Positions 1-8,871 are shown, counted from the first letter of the stretch. The stretch: 64,000 bases of DNA from Adlercreutzia rubneri (GCF_009755265.1 NZ_WPOO01000012.1:28324-92323), one strand, 5' to 3'. Translations and numbers: made by a program. The notes: generated from the letters alone by a model not told the origin.

Positions 1-3
1 CAT
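1..3 (-). CDS. Start codon of a divergent gene that leaves the window
   Basis: The first three bases read ATG on the minus strand. A strong ribosome binding site (GGAGGT) lies about seven bases upstream, at roughly 10-16. The gene runs off the left edge, so nothing of its protein is visible. It is divergent from the oxidoreductase operon that starts at 209. In this bacterial group a regulator often sits there, but that is inference only. Confidence 0.5.
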
Positions 4-122
4 AGCTTGACCTCCTCTCTTATCTCGGTGGCACGCATGGTAGCATAGGAGGACGCGCCTGTTAGGCAAATGACCGCACTTCGGTATCACCCGAAAACGC
101 GCGAACTGGGGTTTTGTCCTTA

Positions 123-143
123 AATCACACTTGTCGTGTGATT
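123..143. promoter_or_regulatory. Perfect inverted repeat upstream of the oxidoreductase operon
   Basis: AATCACAC (123-130) and GTGTGATT (136-143) form a perfect 8-base inverted repeat around a 5-base spacer, 65 bases before the start at 209. It lies in the only gap between this operon and the divergent gene at the left edge. The symmetry and spacing suit a dimeric regulator. The half-site resembles CRP/FNR-type sites only loosely, so no regulator is assigned. Confidence 0.5.
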
Positions 144-208
144 CGGCACTTCCCCTTTTCCGGTACTTTTGAAAGCGGCGAGAAGGCAATTCAACTAGAG
201 GAGGGACT

Positions 209-2635
209 ATGACTGAAACCCAATCCACCCTGTCGCGCCGCACCTTCGTCAAAGGCTCGCTCGCGGGCCTGGCTGCCACGGGAGCCGCGGGTACCGCACT
301 CTTCGGATGCGCACCCCAATCTGGCACCGGAGCCGGGGAGGAGCCCATGGCCGCCACCGGAGAGGAGACTGCGCCCGACGAGATCCACTGGAGTCAGTGC
401 AACGTCAACTGCGGCGGCAACTGCGTCTTCCAGTGGCACTCCCGCGATGGCAAAGTGCTCTACATGGAGACCGATAACACAGGAGATACCGACTTGCAGG
501 CCCGCGCCTGTCTACGCGGCCGCTCCATGCGACGCTGGCTCAACAGCCCCGACCGTCTGCTGTACCCCATGAAGCGTGCGGGCAAACGCGGCGAAGGAAA
601 GTTCGAGCAGATTACCTGGGACGAGGCTATCGACACCATCGCCAGCGAGCTGAAACGCGTCATCGACACCTATGGCAATGAGGCCATCTACGTCAACTAC
701 GCCACAGGCATGTACTCGAAAACAGGCAACCCCACCGCCCGATTGCTCAACCTGCTCGGCGGCTACCTAAACCGTTCCTATGACTATTCGGCCCACATGA
801 TCGAGGCCGTCGCGCCCTACATGTACGGTACGTCGCTCGACGGCTCTTCTCTGACTGAGGCAACCGAGCATTCTGATCTCATCGTCATGTTCGGCAACAG
901 CCCCGCCGAAACTCGCATGGGCGGTGCCAATGCCTCATGGGATTTCGCCCGCCTTCGCGAAGCCATTCAGAACCGCGGCGGCAAAATTATCTCTATCGAC
1001 CCGCGCATGAACGAGACGGTCTCCGGCCACCCTGACGAATGGCTTCCCATTCGCCCTGGTACCGACGCGGCCCTCTGCGCGGCCATCGCTCATGAATGGA
1101 TCGTCGAAGGCAAAGTGGACAAGGAATCCCTCGATACTTACTGCCTCGGCTACGACGAGGACACCATGCCCGAATCCGCCAAAGGTCAGAACAAATCCTA
1201 CAAGGATTACATTATGGGCACTGGCTGGGACATGGTGGAGAAGACGCCCGAGTGGGCCGCCCCCATCACTCAGATTCCTGCCTCCAGCATCCGCGAACTA
1301 GCCAACACCATCGCTGCTGCTAAGGCACCCTTCATCACCCAGGGATGGGGCCCCCAGCGCCACACAAATGGCGAGGACGCCTGCCGCTCTATTTACATGC
1401 TGCCGCTCCTCCTAGGCAAGTGGGGACTTCCGGGCACCAACAACGGGGAGCGTGAATCCGCGGCGCTCACAAGTCTCGTTCCCGGCTTGCCAGCAGGCGA
1501 AAACCCCGTCACGCTTTCCATTCCCGCTTATCAGTGGGTTAACGCCGTGGATCACGGCCATACCATGACCGCCACAAATTCCGGTCTTGTCGGAGGCGAT
1601 GAACTTGGTACCGATATCAAGTTCATCTGGAACTACGCCGGCAACTGTCTGACCAACCAGCATGGCGATATCAACATGACCCATGAGATTCTCGTCGACG
1701 AATCGAAATGCGAGTTCATCCTCGTCTGGGACACGGTCATGACCGACTCGGCGAAATACGCTGACATTCTGCTGCCCGATGCCATGCGCTCAGAACAAAT
1801 GAACCTGCAGACCCAGGGATACACCGAATGGTACTCGGGCGTAGTTCTGGGTACTCCCGCTCAAGAAGCACCCGGCGAGTGTCGCTCGAGCTATGACGTC
1901 ATGGCCGACATTGCCGATAAGTTCGGCGTGCGTGATGCGTTCACCGAAGGCCGCACTCATGACGAATGGGTAAAGTTCCTCTATGAGCAGGGGGCCGAAG
2001 AAGATGGCTCCATGCCGACCTGGGAGGAAATGCTCGAGCAGGGCGTATACAAGCGACCCGTTGAACCCTACATCGCCTTCGAAGCGTTCCGCAACGATCC
2101 CTCCGCCAACCCACTGGGCACCCCCTCCGGAAAAATCGAGATCTTCTCCGAAGCGCTGGACGAGATGTCACGTACCTGGGATCTTGAAGAGGGCGAGGTA
2201 ATTTACCCCATCCCCGTCTTCCAAGCAGGATTTCACGGATACGGTTCCGTCACCGAGGAATTCCCCCTCTACTGCTGCGGTTTCCATCACAAGAGCCGCA
2301 CCCATTCATCGTTCGGCTTCATCCCCGAGCTTGAAGCCGTGGCCCGTCAGCAGCTGTGGGTAAACCCCGCTGATGCCGAGAGCCGCTCAATTGAAGACGG
2401 CGACCTGATTGCCGTGACAAGTCCGGTTGGCGAGATTCGCATCGAGGCGAAGGTGACGCCCCGCGTCATCCCCGGAACTGTAATGATTCCGCAGGGCGCC
2501 TGGCACAAGGCCAACATGAATGGCGACAAGGTGGACGAGGGCGGCTGCGTGAACACGCTCACGCAGTACAAACCAACGCCGATGGCCAAGGGCAACGGCA
2601 CTCACTCCATGATCGTCCAGATTGCGAAGGCCTAA
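209..2635 (+). CDS. Tat-exported molybdopterin oxidoreductase, DMSO reductase (DmsA) type catalytic subunit
   Basis: This 808-residue protein is the catalytic subunit of a CISM-type respiratory reductase that takes electrons from the ferredoxin subunits encoded next. The N-terminus has a twin-arginine signal (SRRTFVKG, residues 9-16), a hydrophobic stretch and a lipobox-like LFGC, so it is predicted to be exported folded and perhaps lipid-anchored. A CxxxCxxxC pattern (CNVNCGGNC) with a later Cys in ACLRGRS forms the N-terminal 4Fe-4S site. Ser194, in the DYSAHM segment after GGYLN, aligns with the molybdenum-binding Ser of DmsA. The C-terminal part is the MGD-binding domain. A clear ribosome site (GAGGAGG) precedes the ATG. 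The substrate cannot be read from sequence, as this family is strongly expanded in Eggerthellaceae. Confidence 0.93.
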   Translation: MTETQSTLSRRTFVKGSLAGLAATGAAGTALFGCAPQSGTGAGEEPMAATGEETAPDEIHWSQCNVNCGGNCVFQWHSRDGKVLYMETDNTGDTDLQARACLRGRSMRRWLNSPDRLLYPMKRAGKRGEGKFEQITWDEAIDTIASELKRVIDTYGNEAIYVNYATGMYSKTGNPTARLLNLLGGYLNRSYDYSAHMIEAVAPYMYGTSLDGSSLTEATEHSDLIVMFGNSPAETRMGGANASWDFARLREAIQNRGGKIISIDPRMNETVSGHPDEWLPIRPGTDAALCAAIAHEWIVEGKVDKESLDTYCLGYDEDTMPESAKGQNKSYKDYIMGTGWDMVEKTPEWAAPITQIPASSIRELANTIAAAKAPFITQGWGPQRHTNGEDACRSIYMLPLLLGKWGLPGTNNGERESAALTSLVPGLPAGENPVTLSIPAYQWVNAVDHGHTMTATNSGLVGGDELGTDIKFIWNYAGNCLTNQHGDINMTHEILVDESKCEFILVWDTVMTDSAKYADILLPDAMRSEQMNLQTQGYTEWYSGVVLGTPAQEAPGECRSSYDVMADIADKFGVRDAFTEGRTHDEWVKFLYEQGAEEDGSMPTWEEMLEQGVYKRPVEPYIAFEAFRNDPSANPLGTPSGKIEIFSEALDEMSRTWDLEEGEVIYPIPVFQAGFHGYGSVTEEFPLYCCGFHHKSRTHSSFGFIPELEAVARQQLWVNPADAESRSIEDGDLIAVTSPVGEIRIEAKVTPRVIPGTVMIPQGAWHKANMNGDKVDEGGCVNTLTQYKPTPMAKGNGTHSMIVQIAKA

Positions 2636-2648
2636 GGGAGGTACGAAG

Positions 2649-3281
2649 ATGACTCAGTACGGATTCTATTTCGACAGCACCCGCTGCACCGGCTGCCGCA
2701 CCTGCGAGATGGCCTGCAAAGACTACAACGACCTGCCCGCCAACTACGCTTTCCGCCGCGTGTTCGACTACGAGGGTGGCGATTGGAAAGACAACGGTGA
2801 CGGTACCTTTGAGCCGACGAGCTGGGCCTACCACGTGTCCATGGCCTGCAACCACTGTGCAATGCCGGCCTGCGTGGCCAATTGCCCCCAAGGCGCCTTG
2901 GAAAAGGATGCCGATACCGGGCTCGTGTCCCGCGACGAGGAGAAGTGCATTGGCTGCGGCACTTGCGTGAAAAGCTGTCCCTACGAGGTGCCCGTAGTGG
3001 ACACCGAGACCATGAAATCCGCGAAATGCGACGGCTGCGCCTCCCGCGTGGCCGAGGGCAAGATGCCGATCTGCGTGGACGCCTGTCCGCTTCGGGCCCT
3101 CGAGTTCGGGGACATCGAAAAGTTGCGAGCGGCGCACCCCGGCACCGTGGACGGCATTGCCCCCATGGCTCCTCCGGATGCGACGAAGCCCTCTGTGGCC
3201 ATTCTGGCCTGCCCGGCCGCCAAAGACTGCGGTGACACCACCGGCGCCATCGCGAATCCGAAGGAAGTGGAAAACGCCTAA
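2649..3281 (+). CDS. Four-cluster ferredoxin subunit of the DMSO-reductase-like enzyme (DmsB type), copy 1
   Basis: This 210-residue electron-transfer subunit passes electrons from the membrane anchor to the catalytic subunit. Four cysteine groups are visible: CTGCRTCEMAC, CNHCAMPACVANC, CIGCGTCVKSC and CDGC...CVDAC, which would bind four 4Fe-4S clusters. The ATG at 2649 is chosen because GGGAGG lies just upstream; an in-frame codon further up has no such site. The gene follows the catalytic gene by 13 bases. It is closely similar to the next gene, which suggests tandem duplication. A stem-loop at 3292-3327 separates the two copies. Confidence 0.92.
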   Translation: MTQYGFYFDSTRCTGCRTCEMACKDYNDLPANYAFRRVFDYEGGDWKDNGDGTFEPTSWAYHVSMACNHCAMPACVANCPQGALEKDADTGLVSRDEEKCIGCGTCVKSCPYEVPVVDTETMKSAKCDGCASRVAEGKMPICVDACPLRALEFGDIEKLRAAHPGTVDGIAPMAPPDATKPSVAILACPAAKDCGDTTGAIANPKEVENA

Positions 3282-3291
3282 GGAGCATTCA

Positions 3292-3327
3292 GGGCCGCCG
3301 CGACCCCTCCCTCATAGGCGGCGGCCC
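3292..3327 (+). terminator. GC-rich stem-loop between the two ferredoxin genes
   Basis: GGGCCGCCG (3292-3300) pairs perfectly with CGGCGGCCC (3319-3327) around an 18-base loop. No T-run follows, so it is more likely a partial attenuator or an mRNA-stability element inside the operon than a full terminator. Confidence 0.4.
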
Positions 3328-3395
3328 GCTTCCGATATGATTGAGGCGTAGCACGGATTCGCCCGAGCTACGCCGTTTGAAGGGACTTGGAGACC

Positions 3396-4025
3396 ATGCC
3401 GAAGGGATTTTTCTTCGATAACGCGCGCTGCACTGGATGCAGGACCTGCGTCATGGCCTGCAAGGACTACCACGACCATGGGCCCGACGAAGGATTTCGC
3501 CGCGTGCTCGACTACGAGGGCGGCGACTGGAACGTAGCAGAGGACGGAACCGTTTCCCAAGACGCCTTCGCCTATCACATTTCTCTGGCCTGCAACCATT
3601 GCGCCAGCCCCGCCTGCACCCAGGTATGCCCCACAGGGGCCATGCATCGCGATGAGACGGGGCTTATCTGGCCCGACATCACCAAATGCATCGGTTGCGG
3701 CTACTGTACCATGGCCTGCCCCTACCATGCGCCCGTCATCGATAAAGAGCTCAAGCGCTCGAGCAAGTGCGATGGCTGCCGCGAGCGTCTGGCCGCGGGG
3801 CAGGCCCCTATCTGCGTGGAGGCCTGCCCCTTGCGCGCCTTGGATTTCGGGGAGAAGGGCGACATCTTCGAGCGCCATGCCGAATGGTGGGACGAGGTGC
3901 GCGGCGACATCCTTCCTTTGCCTTCGGAAACGGAGACCGGGCCCAATTTATTCATCCGGCCCTGCCCCGCTGCTGCCCAAGGTCGCAAGGGCGCGCTGGT
4001 CAACCGCAAGGAAATCGGCTTATGA
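3396..4025 (+). CDS. Four-cluster ferredoxin subunit of the DMSO-reductase-like enzyme (DmsB type), copy 2
   Basis: This 209-residue ferredoxin subunit has the same layout as the preceding one: CTGCRTCVMAC, CNHCASPACTQVC, CIGCGYCTMAC and CDGC...CVEAC for four 4Fe-4S clusters, plus the shared phrase FRRVLDYEGGDW. The ATG at 3396 has AGGGA about ten bases upstream, which fits better than the in-frame TTG at 3387. Its stop overlaps the next start (ATGA). Two such subunits with one catalytic subunit and one anchor is unusual. The copy translationally coupled to the anchor may be the one that docks on the membrane subunit (inference). Confidence 0.91.
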   Translation: MPKGFFFDNARCTGCRTCVMACKDYHDHGPDEGFRRVLDYEGGDWNVAEDGTVSQDAFAYHISLACNHCASPACTQVCPTGAMHRDETGLIWPDITKCIGCGYCTMACPYHAPVIDKELKRSSKCDGCRERLAAGQAPICVEACPLRALDFGEKGDIFERHAEWWDEVRGDILPLPSETETGPNLFIRPCPAAAQGRKGALVNRKEIGL

Positions 4026-4876
4026 CAAGCGGCCTCGACAATCTTTCCCTTGCGCTGTTCACCGCCTTGGCCCCTGCAGGCGTCGTAGCTTTCATCATCA
4101 TGGCTCTGGCGCGCCTATTTGCTATCGACCACGAGCGCGCGGTTCGCATCGACCGCATGATCGCGCTGCCTTTCGCCGTTGCGCTCGTTGTCTTCATCGC
4201 CTCGGCAACGCATCTGGGTACGCCGGCCAACGCGCTTCACGTGTTCTCAGGCGTGGGAACCTCTCCGCTTTCCAACGAGGTGCTGGCCGCCGTGATGTTC
4301 TTATTCCTGGCTGGATCCTATTGGATGGTCGCCTTCAAGGTGAACTTTCCCGATGCTGCTGCGAAGCCATGGCTGCTCGTCGCTTGCCTTGCAGGAATCG
4401 CCCTGCTAGCGTGCACCTCCCAAGCCTACGCCGTGCGCACCGTGCCCACCTGGAACACACCTTATTCACCGGCGAACCTTTTGCTCACGGGCTTATTCGA
4501 GGGGACCGTGCTAAGCCAGCTGTTTCTTGCCGCTGCGAAAGTACCCCTATCACGATGGAGTTTTCTCCTTGTGGGCCTGGGGGCGGCGAGCCTTGCTGCC
4601 GGCGTCGTCTCCATGCTCGCCCAGAACGCCTATCTGGCCTCAATCGCCAACAATGAGATATCCGCAGCCTCGCTTGCGCCGGGCTACCCCCTTGTCATCG
4701 GCATCTTCGCCCTTGTCGGGGCTGGCGCGCTCCTCCTCGACGGCTGGGCCCTGCGACCCCGAGCAACCGAGTGTGCGCGCCTCATCCTGCGTATCGCCGC
4801 CGCCATCCTCGCCTTCGCCGCCGTCTTTGCAACACGCATTGTGTTCTACAATCTGCATATGACCGTCGGATTCTAG
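4022..4876 (+). CDS. DmsC-type membrane anchor subunit
   Basis: This 284-residue protein has about eight hydrophobic segments and belongs to the DmsC anchor family. Such subunits take electrons from menaquinol and hold the ferredoxin and catalytic subunits on the membrane. The ATG at 4022 overlaps the stop of the preceding ferredoxin gene by four bases, a sign of translational coupling. The length fits DmsC (about 285 residues). It completes the A-B-B-C set of the operon and is followed by the maturation chaperone gene. Confidence 0.88.
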   Translation: MTSGLDNLSLALFTALAPAGVVAFIIMALARLFAIDHERAVRIDRMIALPFAVALVVFIASATHLGTPANALHVFSGVGTSPLSNEVLAAVMFLFLAGSYWMVAFKVNFPDAAAKPWLLVACLAGIALLACTSQAYAVRTVPTWNTPYSPANLLLTGLFEGTVLSQLFLAAAKVPLSRWSFLLVGLGAASLAAGVVSMLAQNAYLASIANNEISAASLAPGYPLVIGIFALVGAGALLLDGWALRPRATECARLILRIAAAILAFAAVFATRIVFYNLHMTVGF

Positions 4877-4912
4877 CCCGCCGAAATCACTGACTTGCTC
4901 AGGAGGCTTTCC

Positions 4913-5581
4913 TTGACCCCATCCGTAGATGTCCTGAACAGCCTGTCATTTGCAGGCGCCACACTATCTCCCCTGTTTCTGCAGGATCCACGCACTGGTA
5001 GCGCAGGAGCGCTTTTCGAAGCATTGAGCTTGCTTAACGCCGACGAGGCTACGGCAGAATGGCCTTTGGCCGACAAAACCGAGGCGCAAGAAGGCCTCGA
5101 TCTTATCGTTGCGGGGCTGAAAGCGAGCCGCGCCACCGAAGCCGACGGGGCTTTCTGCGCCGAAGACAAGCTTGTGGACGAGTACCGAAGACTGTTCATC
5201 GGCCCTGCGCAAAAACCGGCGCCGCCTTGGGGCTCCGTCTATACCGACCGGGAGCAAGTCATCTTCGGGGAAAGCACACTGCGTCTGCGGAGCTGGATGC
5301 GCCAACACGGCATCGCTCGCCTCGCAGACGACCGCATGCCTGACGACCATATCGGCCTTATGCTCTCGCTGCTCGCCACTTTGACTGAAGAACGCCCCGA
5401 GCTGGTAGAAGAGTACTTGTCTGAGCATCTTCTCCCTTGGGCCCCCCATTATCTGGGCCTTCTGGAAGTCTGCGCCGAGCATCCTTTCTATAAAGGGCTC
5501 GCCCTTCTCACCAAAGCCACGCTGAAGGGAGCGCAGGACGAGCTGTCGCTTGTCGTGATCGAACCTCGCTTTTATCGCTAA
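4913..5581 (+). CDS. TorD/DmsD-family chaperone for the molybdoenzyme
   Basis: This 222-residue all-helical protein matches the TorD/DmsD family, which binds Tat signal peptides and helps insert the molybdenum cofactor. Visible family features are the segment LVDEYRRLFIGPAQKPAPPWGSVY and the late ERPELVEEYLSEHLLPWAP, which resembles the conserved E-x3-H-L-x-P-W-x-P region. The start is taken as TTG 4913 because AGGAGG at 4901-4906 sits at the right distance; the TTG at 4895 lies upstream of that site. It is the last gene of the operon and probably serves the catalytic subunit at 209. Confidence 0.85.
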   Translation: MTPSVDVLNSLSFAGATLSPLFLQDPRTGSAGALFEALSLLNADEATAEWPLADKTEAQEGLDLIVAGLKASRATEADGAFCAEDKLVDEYRRLFIGPAQKPAPPWGSVYTDREQVIFGESTLRLRSWMRQHGIARLADDRMPDDHIGLMLSLLATLTEERPELVEEYLSEHLLPWAPHYLGLLEVCAEHPFYKGLALLTKATLKGAQDELSLVVIEPRFYR

Positions 5582-5605
5582 GCGTCGACGGGTAATGTTG
5601 CCGTA

Positions 5606-5632
5606 CGAAAAAGGGGCCGCCAAAGCAGCCCC
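5606..5632 (-). terminator. Terminator of the dehydratase/activase operon
   Basis: Read on the minus strand, GGGGC-GC pairs with GC-GCCCC around a short loop and is followed by TTTTT. It lies about 40 bases beyond the stop of the minus-strand gene that ends at 5674, and also sits between two convergent operons. Confidence 0.6.
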
Positions 5633-5673
5633 ATGCCATCAACAAAATCTCCTGCACCACGGCGAAAGAGTCC

Positions 5674-6663
5674 CTACGCTGTGGTCTTCACGGCGCCCTT
5701 GTCACAGCGGTTGCCCCAGGAGTCGATGATGTCCCTGTCGCGGTAGACGCAGATGACCTCGCAGTGGTTGGCGCACTTCTGGCATTCGATCTCGCGGGTC
5801 TTGAAGTCGAAGTCGAGCATCGCCTCGAAGTCGAAGGTGCCGCTTACGAACGGACCCGACTCGGCTCCCGTAATAGGGCCGGCATCGGCGGCAAGCAGCG
5901 CCACGCCGAAAGCGCCCATGAGGTGCCCGTCCGGATCCACCGCCACGGGCATCCCCAGCTGCTCCTCGAAGGCGTGCACCACCCCAGCGTTCTTGGAAAC
6001 GCCGCCCTGGAACACCACGGGCGCGGCGATCTTCTTGCCCTTGCCCACGTTGTTCAGGTAGTTCGACGCCACAGCGTTGCACAAGCCGGCGATGATGTCC
6101 TCGCGCGCGTAGCCCACCTGGATCTTGTGCACGAGATCGCTCTCGGCGAACACGGTGCAGCGGGCGGCGATGTTGGCCGGCTTGGTGGAAGTGAGCGCGA
6201 TGTCGCCGAACTCCTCTACCTCCACGCCCAAGCGGTGCGCCTGCGACGACAGAAACGAGCCGGTGCCCGCGGCGCACAAGGTGTTCATGGCGTAGTCCAC
6301 CGCGATGCCGTCGGACACGCAGATGATCTTGGAATCCTGGCCGCCGATCTCCAGAATGGTGCGCACGTCCGGGTGCAGATGGGTGGTGCCCACGGCATGG
6401 GCGGTGATCTCGTTCTTGATCACGGAAGCCCCCAGCATGGCCCCCACGAGACGCCGCGCGCTGCCCGTCGTGCCAGCGCCGACGATATCCACCCCCGCGC
6501 CTTCCACCTGGCGCTCCAGCTCGCGCACGACATTCTTCGACGCCTCGGTCGGGTTGCCCTCGGTCCACAAATACGAACGCGCGATGATGGCGCGGTTCTC
6601 GTCGATGATCACGCCCTTCGTGGAAATGGAGCCGATGTCGATGCCGAGATAACCCTTTGTCAT
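5674..6663 (-). CDS. 2-hydroxyacyl-CoA dehydratase activase-like ATPase (BadF/BadG/BcrA/BcrD family)
   Basis: This 329-residue protein has the ASKHA ATPase fold of the HgdC-type activators, homodimeric iron-sulfur ATPases that fire low-potential electrons into 2-hydroxyacyl-CoA dehydratases. It begins with GIDIGSISTKGVI, the phosphate-binding loop. IGGQDSK, the conserved CAAGTGSF, and AARCTVFAESD follow. The C-terminal ECQKCANHCEV has three cysteines, which is not the usual bridging-cluster pattern and may bind another cluster. The ATG at 6663 has AAGGAG upstream and overlaps the stop of the preceding gene (ATGA). It is the last gene of a three-gene minus-strand operon. Confidence 0.87.
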   Translation of the reverse strand: MTKGYLGIDIGSISTKGVIIDENRAIIARSYLWTEGNPTEASKNVVRELERQVEGAGVDIVGAGTTGSARRLVGAMLGASVIKNEITAHAVGTTHLHPDVRTILEIGGQDSKIICVSDGIAVDYAMNTLCAAGTGSFLSSQAHRLGVEVEEFGDIALTSTKPANIAARCTVFAESDLVHKIQVGYAREDIIAGLCNAVASNYLNNVGKGKKIAAPVVFQGGVSKNAGVVHAFEEQLGMPVAVDPDGHLMGAFGVALLAADAGPITGAESGPFVSGTFDFEAMLDFDFKTREIECQKCANHCEVICVYRDRDIIDSWGNRCDKGAVKTTA

Positions 6664-7859
6664 TTGCTCTTCTCCTTCTTCATGGAAAGCATGTCGTAGA
6701 ACGCCTCGAGGCGCGTGTCCAGGCCGGTGTCGGAGGTCTGGGAGTCGTAGGTAAGGTACAGCACGGGCACCGAGTAGTCCTCGCTCACCTTCTGCAGCAC
6801 GGGGATGCAGTCGATCTCCGGCGTGCACCCGGCGCTCTTCGCGTGGATGAGGCCGTCGAAGCCCCCCGCAGCGTACTTCTTCGCCGCCGCCACGGTGAGC
6901 GTGGAGGTGGGCCCCATGTCATAGGTCAGGTAGTCTTTCGCCCCCACGCGCAGGTTCGGCTCGTTGTAGCGAAGGTAGCGGTTCGTGAAGTTCAACATGC
7001 GGTGCACTTCCACGCCCATGGCGACGAGCTTGTGGTCGAGCCCTAGGTTGCTGCGCTCGTCGATGGCCGTAAACATCTCGCCGACGATGCCGATGCGGAT
7101 GGGATCGGCGGGCTTGTCCAGCGGAATGGCGCGGAAGGCGGCCATGGCCTCGCGGTACGCCTCATTGATGTCGCGCTCGTCCAGGCAGGTGCGCATGGCG
7201 TCCATCGCCGACACCCAGGCGGCGTCGAAGGCCCCGCGCTCCATCTCGAAACCGGCGTTGGCCAGGTAGAAGTCGCGCAGGGAGTCCAAGTGCTCGATCA
7301 TCTTCGCCACGGCCTTCAGCTTCACCACGCCGTGGGGAACGTCGATGTTCGGGTTCACCGTCTTCAGCACTTCCTTGGCCCAGCCGATGTACCCCAGTTC
7401 GATGCCCCGGGCAAAGTTCATCATGATGAACTCGTAGCCCATGTCCCGCAAGATGGACTCCTGCAGCTCGCCGTAATAGCCCAGCCGGCACGGGCCGCCG
7501 AACTGGATGAGGATGTCGGCGCCCAAATCGAGCGCCTCGGCGAAATCGCCCAGGATGTGCTTGAAAGGCGTGCACACGTAATCGCTCGAGTTCTGGACGC
7601 CCACCTCGCTGGCGGCGCGGGTGGCCTCGGGCAGGGGCAGGTAGTCCACGTCGAGCACCTGCTCGCAGAAGAACTTGAACGCCGGATCGTAGTAGCAGTA
7701 GCGGAAGAACGCCGCCTTGGTGTACTTATGGTGCTTGGCCTTGTGCTTGGCGGCTTTGGCGGCCTTGCGGTCGGCCAGAAGCGTCGGGGCATGGCGCCGC
7801 TCCAGCTCAACAGCCACCGAGGAGCGCACCTGCTCGATGAGGGCCTGGGGCTTACTCAT
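6660..7859 (-). CDS. 2-hydroxyacyl-CoA dehydratase (HgdB/D-like) family protein
   Basis: This 399-residue protein resembles the cluster-binding dehydratase subunit domain that, in many anaerobes, forms the C-terminal part of very large activase-related proteins. Recognisable stretches are DYVCTPFKHILGDFAEAL, QFGGPCRLGYYGELQ and IGIVGEMFTAID. The Cys residues at VCTP, PCRLGY and AGCTPEID could hold an iron-sulfur cluster. Start ATG 7859 is preferred over ATG 7865 because GGGAGG is then eight rather than two bases away. It overlaps the upstream gene by eight bases and the activase gene by four. The substrate is unknown. Confidence 0.8.
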   Translation of the reverse strand: MSKPQALIEQVRSSVAVELERRHAPTLLADRKAAKAAKHKAKHHKYTKAAFFRYCYYDPAFKFFCEQVLDVDYLPLPEATRAASEVGVQNSSDYVCTPFKHILGDFAEALDLGADILIQFGGPCRLGYYGELQESILRDMGYEFIMMNFARGIELGYIGWAKEVLKTVNPNIDVPHGVVKLKAVAKMIEHLDSLRDFYLANAGFEMERGAFDAAWVSAMDAMRTCLDERDINEAYREAMAAFRAIPLDKPADPIRIGIVGEMFTAIDERSNLGLDHKLVAMGVEVHRMLNFTNRYLRYNEPNLRVGAKDYLTYDMGPTSTLTVAAAKKYAAGGFDGLIHAKSAGCTPEIDCIPVLQKVSEDYSVPVLYLTYDSQTSDTGLDTRLEAFYDMLSMKKEKSK

Positions 7860-8871
7860 GGACATAGCCTCCCTTCTGCTGGAAGCGCAGGATGTCGACG
7901 AAGCTCTCTACGCGAGTCTCCACGCCGGCGGTGCCGGACTGCGCATCGATCATCAGGTTCAGAATCGGCGTGCCCTGGATGCAGCGCATGATGGCGTCGT
8001 CGGTCATGGAGTCGGGGCCGCAGGGGAAGGCGCTGATGAGCACGATGCCGTCGATGTCATCCTGCGCCAGGAGGATAGAGCCTATGAGCTCGCGGTTGAT
8101 GAGCCACGGCATGGTGCCGGAGAACTCGAAGCTCTTCTTGTAGGCGCGCTCGTGATCCATGGCGTCGGCGTAGACGACCGTGGCGCCCATCTCCTCGAGC
8201 GAATCGATGACCGCGCCGGAGAGGTACGGATCGTGGGAAATGTAGGGGTGGGCCACCACGAGGATGCCAAGCGGGCGCGCGACCGCATCGTCGCCGGCCG
8301 CGGCGGCGGCATCGGCGGCCCGGCGCTCGTCGACCAGGCGGCGCAGCGTGCGCTCCTGGGCGGTGGCCAGCGCCTCGTCGTGGGCGCGCTGGGCGTCCCA
8401 GGCGGCCTTGAAGGCAGCGCGGGCGTCCTTGGGCGCGACGCCCATGCGGGCGGCCATGTCGCAGAAGGCGCGGCGCACGTCCTTCGCCTTCCGGGCATTT
8501 TGCACCTCGCAGGAGATGACGCGCAGCTTGTCGTCGCGGAAGGTGTTGCGCACCATATCGGTGGCCGACTGGAACTTCGTGCAGAACCCGCTGCGGTGGT
8601 CGCTCGTCGGATAGCAGGGCACGAAGACGGCGTCGCAGCGGCCCGCAAGGCTTTCCACGTGCCCGATGAACACCTTCGAGGCCAGGCAGCACTCGTCCAC
8701 GGAAAGACGATCGCCCCCATCGGCGATGGCCTTGTCCGTCGGGTCGCTCACCACCACGGTGCGCCCGATGGATTCGAAGAACGTGGTCCACAGCACGCCG
8801 AAGCGATAGAACAGAAGCGCGCGGGGAATGCCCACCACCTGCACATCGGCCCAATCTGTCGTTTGGGGCAC
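7852..8871 (-). CDS. Activase-associated DUF2229-type protein of the dehydratase operon
   Basis: This 339-residue protein opens with VQVVGIPRALLFYRFGVLWTTFF and continues with DECCLASKVFIGHV and FVPCYPTSDH. These are hallmarks of the DUF2229/CoA-substrate-specific activase region normally found inside large fused proteins. The start is GTG 8871: AGGAGG sits six bases upstream, while the open frame extends further to 8985 without a ribosome site. It is the first gene of the three-gene operon, with an 8-base overlap to the second. Several conserved Cys could bind iron-sulfur clusters. The reaction is not known. Confidence 0.8.
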   Translation of the reverse strand: MPQTTDWADVQVVGIPRALLFYRFGVLWTTFFESIGRTVVVSDPTDKAIADGGDRLSVDECCLASKVFIGHVESLAGRCDAVFVPCYPTSDHRSGFCTKFQSATDMVRNTFRDDKLRVISCEVQNARKAKDVRRAFCDMAARMGVAPKDARAAFKAAWDAQRAHDEALATAQERTLRRLVDERRAADAAAAAGDDAVARPLGILVVAHPYISHDPYLSGAVIDSLEEMGATVVYADAMDHERAYKKSFEFSGTMPWLINRELIGSILLAQDDIDGIVLISAFPCGPDSMTDDAIMRCIQGTPILNLMIDAQSGTAGVETRVESFVDILRFQQKGGYVHE

